This document shows positions 61,916 through 64,000 of a stretch of DNA of 64,000 bases, in pieces. Source of the stretch: Occallatibacter savannae (GTDB lineage Bacteria; Acidobacteriota; Terriglobia; Terriglobales; Acidobacteriaceae). Positions within the stretch are counted from its first letter, which is position 1. Every line of letters begins with the position of its first letter. Location of the stretch: contig NZ_QFFY01000003.1 in the NCBI RefSeq assembly GCF_003131205.1, positions 731,663-795,662 on the forward strand, written 5' to 3'. Position numbers and translations under genes: made by a program. The notes beneath the pieces are model-generated. The model searched no databases, was not told where the DNA came from, and saw only the letters and a program-made list of their open reading frames with translations.

Positions 61916-62353
61916 TTACCCTACAACTTCGATTCCCATCGATCGCGCTGTACCCTTGATGCTCTTGATCGCCGTCTCAATCGACGCGGCGTTCAAGTCA
62001 GGCATCTTCTGCGTGGCGATCTCGCGAACCTGCTTCTCCGTCACCTTGCCGACCTTGTCCTTGTTGGGAGTGCCCGAGCCCTTCTGCAGGCCCGCAGCCT
62101 TCTTCAACAGAATCGATGCCGGAGGCGTCTTCGTCACAAACGTGAACGAGCGGTCGCCATAAACCGTAATGACAACCGGAATAATCAGTCCGGCCATCTC
62201 CTTGTTCTGCGTGCGGGCGTTGAACTGCTTGCAGAACTCCATGATGTTGACCTGCGCCTGGCCCAGTGCCGGACCAACCGGCGGTGCAGGCGTCGCCTTG
62301 CCGGCTTCGATCTGCAGCTTGACCATCGCACTTACTTTTTTCGGAGGTGCCAT
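61916..62353 (-). CDS. rplK: ribosomal protein L11
   Basis: Binds the GTPase-associated centre of 23S rRNA and is needed for stringent-response sensing. 145 residues: [59 protein letters not shown] and the C-terminal [14 protein letters not shown] are all canonical. The proline-rich [10 protein letters not shown] is the N-terminal domain signature. Preceded by nusG through a 165-bp repeat-bearing spacer. rplA, which normally follows within a few dozen bases, is instead 9.3 kb away; downstream of rplK there is a terminator. Confidence 0.97.
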   Translation of the reverse strand: MAPPKKVSAMVKLQIEAGKATPAPPVGPALGQAQVNIMEFCKQFNARTQNKEMAGLIIPVVITVYGDRSFTFVTKTPPASILLKKAAGLQKGSGTPNKDKVGKVTEKQVREIATQKMPDLNAASIETAIKSIKGTARSMGIEVVG

Positions 62354-62373
62354 ATCTCGGGTTCCTTCGGAGA

Positions 62374-62514
62374 CAGCTCTTAGCTCCTAGCTTTTAGCTC
62401 TTAGCTGTCGGGTGCAACATTTGAATTTTGGTGCGCAGCATTCAGCGTTCGCTTTTAACCGGCGCCGCCAGGTAGGCAAACCGGCTAGAAGCTAAAAGCT
62501 AATAGCTAAAAGCT
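62374..62514. repeat. inverted AGCTAAA-word repeat between nusG and rplK
   Basis: Arm 1 (62374-62407, words like TTAGCTC and TTTTAGCTC) and arm 2 (62484-62514, AAGCTAAAAGCTAATAGCTA) are complementary tandems of a seven-base word about 76 bases apart. The nusG-rplK transcript could close them into a long imperfect stem. Confidence 0.65.
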
Positions 62515-62518
62515 GTCG

Positions 62519-63109
62519 CTACTCAATCTTTTCGACCTTTCCGAACTCCAGTTCCACCGGCGTCGAGCGGCCGAAGATCGTCACCATCACCTTCAGTGTC
62601 TCGCGGTCCTCGTTGATCTCATCCACCACGCCGTTGAAGTTGGCAAACGGTCCGTCCGTAATCCTGACAGACTCGTTCTTCTCAAACTTGATCTTAAGCC
62701 GCGGCTTTTCCTTCGCCGTTTCGCTGCGGAAGAGGATCGAACTCACTTCTTCCTCGCTCAGCGCTACCGGCTTGTCGCCGGTTCCCAGGAAGCCCGTCAC
62801 CTTTGGCGTGTCCTTCAACACGTGCCAGAGGTTGTTATCGAGATCCATCTCGACCAGAACATATCCAGGCAGAAAGACCCGCTCCACCGTGCGTTTTTTG
62901 CCGTTGACGATCTCCGTCACCGGCTCGGTGGGAATCATCACGCGGCCCACCCGGTCCTTCAGACCAAAGGCCTGCACCCGGCTCTCGATCGACTCGCGTA
63001 CCTTGCGCTCAAAGCCCGAGTAGGCGTGAAGGATGTACCACTTGAAGCGCTCGTTCGGTTGCTCGGGCGTCGGCTGCTGTTCGGCGGAGTTTTCGATTTC
63101 TTCTGCCAT
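62519..63109 (-). CDS. nusG: transcription elongation/antitermination factor NusG
   Basis: Binds RNA polymerase and couples it to Rho or the ribosome. 196 residues from ATG 63109 (MAEEIENSAEQQP); ATG 63133 just after the secE stop would add eight residues and cannot be excluded. The NGN domain has KWYILHAYSGFERKVRESIE and VERVFLPGYVLVEMDLDNNL; the KOW domain at the C terminus has VRITDGPFANFNGVVDEINE. The acidic, Gln/Pro-rich N-terminal stretch of about 20 residues is longer than in E. coli. Confidence 0.97.
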   Translation of the reverse strand: MAEEIENSAEQQPTPEQPNERFKWYILHAYSGFERKVRESIESRVQAFGLKDRVGRVMIPTEPVTEIVNGKKRTVERVFLPGYVLVEMDLDNNLWHVLKDTPKVTGFLGTGDKPVALSEEEVSSILFRSETAKEKPRLKIKFEKNESVRITDGPFANFNGVVDEINEDRETLKVMVTIFGRSTPVELEFGKVEKIE

Positions 63110-63135
63110 TGCTGTCTCGATTCGATCCTGCATTC

Positions 63136-63432
63136 TTACTGCGCGCCCAGCTTATGAAGTATCGCCTGAAGGGCCCTGCTGAAGACGCTGTCCGTCACCC
63201 AGAAAAAGAACCCGAAGATGAACACTGTGACGATCACGACCGAGGTCGTCGTCTGCACTTCCTTCCGGTTCGGAGTGACGACCTTCTTCATCTCCGCGCG
63301 CACATCGCTCAAAAAGCGATTGAGATTGCCCCACGCGCCAAGCGCACCTTCTTGCACGTTCGAGAGCGCTCCCGGCTGCTGACGCTTGATCGAGCTGTCG
63401 TCGCCCTTTTTGATCGCTGACTCTGTTGCCAT
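63136..63432 (-). CDS. secE: preprotein translocase subunit SecE
   Basis: Essential small membrane subunit that clamps SecY. 98 residues with a single C-terminal membrane helix (SVVIVTVFIFGFFFWVTDSV) preceded by the family motif EMKKVVTPNRKEVQTTT and by a polar N-terminal extension of about 35 residues. GATTGAAG upstream is a weak ribosome-binding site; a 19-codon frame with a much better site ends three bases before the ATG. Order secE-nusG-rplK is the classical one. Confidence 0.95.
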   Translation of the reverse strand: MATESAIKKGDDSSIKRQQPGALSNVQEGALGAWGNLNRFLSDVRAEMKKVVTPNRKEVQTTTSVVIVTVFIFGFFFWVTDSVFSRALQAILHKLGAQ

Positions 63433-63435
63433 ACT

Positions 63436-63495
63436 TCAATCCTCTGCGGCCGAAGTTTCTTCCGCCGCATCTTCCTCAGGCTGACCTTCAGCCAT
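63436..63495 (-). CDS. possible 19-codon acidic leader peptide before secE
   Basis: Frame MAEGQPEEDAAEETSAAED, starting after an excellent AGAGGAGAG ribosome-binding site and ending three bases before the secE ATG. Ten of 19 residues are Asp, Glu or Gln. Its strong start and tight spacing suggest translational coupling to secE; it could also be a chance frame. Confidence 0.35.
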   Translation of the reverse strand: MAEGQPEEDAAEETSAAED

Positions 63496-63532
63496 TCTCT
63501 CCTCTGCAATGCCGTCAACTCTACAGAGGAGA

Positions 63533-63565
63533 AGCTGACAGCTAAGAGCTAATGGCTACTAGCTG
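63533..63565. repeat. AGCTAA-word tandem beside tRNA-Trp
   Basis: AGCTGACAGCTAAGAGCTAA then TGGCTACTAGCTG, four degenerate words between secE and tRNA-Trp; complementary to the arm at 63657-63690 on the other side of the tRNA. Confidence 0.55.
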
Positions 63566-63575
63566 TCTTTCAATC

Positions 63576-63651
63576 TGGCAGGGGCGGAGGGATTCGAACC
63601 CCCAAGTTCGGTTTTGGAGACCGACAGTTTAACCGTTGAGCTTACGCCCCT
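63576..63651 (-). tRNA. tRNA-Trp (anticodon CCA)
   Basis: Cloverleaf on the minus strand: acceptor AGGGGCG/CGCCCCT (63645-63651 with 63580-63586), discriminator G at 63579 and encoded CCA at 63576-63578. The anticodon stem CGGT/ACCG encloses CTCCAAA, anticodon CCA. Its place between rpmG and secE is conserved in many bacteria. Confidence 0.96.
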
Positions 63652-63656
63652 AAAAA

Positions 63657-63765
63657 CAGCTTTTAGCTGTTAGCTTTTAGCCTTTAGCTCCATCCTGCCA
63701 CGGAAACCGAGTTCGCTGACTCCGGCAAAATGAGCTAAAAGCTAATGGCTAATAGCTAAGGGCTG
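63657..63765. repeat. inverted AGCTAAA-word repeat between rpmG and tRNA-Trp
   Basis: Arm 1 (63657-63690, CAGCTTTTAGCTGTTAGC then TTTTAGCCTTTAGCTC) is complementary to arm 2 (63732-63765, GAGCTAAAAGCTAATGGC then TAATAGCTAAGGGCTG), with a 41-base loop. A long stem between rpmG and the tRNA could guide processing of the joint transcript. Confidence 0.65.
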
Positions 63766-63769
63766 TGCT

Positions 63770-63919
63770 TTACTTCGTTTCCTTGTGCGGCTGGTGCTTG
63801 CGGCAGCGCTTACAGAACTTCTTGAACTCGAGACGGCCCGTGGTCGTCTTCTTGTTCTTCGTCGTCGAGTAATTCCGCTCCTTGCACTCCGAACACTGCA
63901 ACGTAACAATATCCCGCAT
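63770..63919 (-). CDS. rpmG: ribosomal protein L33 (zinc type)
   Basis: A 49-residue 50S protein, [20 protein letters not shown] at the start and [16 protein letters not shown] at the end. The two CxxC pairs (CSEC and CKRC) make it the zinc-binding form. Basic and of exact family length. It is the first gene in view of the rpmG-trnW-secE-nusG series; tuf commonly lies upstream but is beyond the window. A weak ribosome-binding site precedes it (GAAGGGAATTG). Confidence 0.93.
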   Translation of the reverse strand: MRDIVTLQCSECKERNYSTTKNKKTTTGRLEFKKFCKRCRKHQPHKETK

Positions 63920-63931
63920 TTCAATTCCCTT

Positions 63932-63998
63932 CAGTCTGCAGTTTCCAGTCCCCAGTTGCCAGCGTCGAAATCAACTGGCAACTGGTAACTGGCAACTG
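63932..63998. repeat. inverted CAGTT/AACTGGC-word repeat upstream of rpmG
   Basis: Arm 63932-63962 (CAGTCTGCAGTTTCCAGT then CCCCAGTTGCCAG) and arm 63972-63998 (CAACTGGCAACTGGTAACTG then GCAACTG) are complementary tandems with a 9-nt loop, just upstream of rpmG at the window edge; the same word class as the rplJ-rplL spacer. Confidence 0.6.
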
Positions 63999-64000
63999 AC

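Overview
The window looks like a chromosomal segment of an Acidobacteriota member, probably class Terriglobia. This is inferred from the protein repertoire (a VWFA-related protein of acidobacterial type, DUF885 and M28/M14 secreted peptidases, an SDH-type Clp-fold protein, a BON lipoprotein) and from the style of the intergenic repeats; no rRNA gene is present to confirm it. Coding density is high. Genes run on both strands in short transcription units. No integrase, transposase, phage gene or CRISPR array is visible.

Layout. 1-3,000: the 3' end of a spermidine-synthase-like gene, tRNA-Pro, a DUF4112 protein, tRNA-His, and a YheT-type hydrolase overlapping an unknown gene. 3,000-8,700: gyrA with an unusual coiled-coil insert, an octaheme cytochrome c and a polytopic membrane protein. 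8,700-10,500: a three-gene cassette of two DUF488 proteins and one that I place in the dual-OB family. 10,500-27,450: mostly housekeeping and peptidase genes (ruvB, galU, DUF885, mfd, MFS transporter, tdk, M20 peptidase, VOC proteins, gatB, a small HTH regulator, and a LysW-like zinc ribbon coupled to a secreted beta-sandwich protein). 27,450-40,700: M28 peptidase, a rhomboid-fold protein lacking catalytic residues, fabD, ddl, an SDR, arginase, a membrane diguanylate cyclase, an SDH/Clp-fold protein and a BON lipoprotein.

40,800-64,000 is the transcription/translation block, read on the minus strand: rpmG, tRNA-Trp, secE, nusG, rplK, then rplA, rplJ, rplL, rpoB, rpoC. The order is classical, but rplK and rplA are separated by about 9.3 kb holding a phytase-like esterase, a VWA protein, a small membrane protein, a 1008-residue M14 peptidase, a 36-residue basic peptide and a SpoIIE-type phosphatase on mixed strands. 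A sigma70-like promoter is visible ahead of the detached rplA. rplL and rpoB are also separated, by an 840-bp spacer with a terminator-like hairpin.

A recurrent feature is a set of spacers filled with degenerate tandem 'words' of about 7-8 nt (GGGACTA, AGCTAAA, AACTGGC, GCTAACA types). Most occur as inverted arms able to form long stems. They occupy nearly every spacer of the rpmG-rpoC block and a few others. Starts were moved from the longest frame where a ribosome-binding site or family N terminus argued for it.
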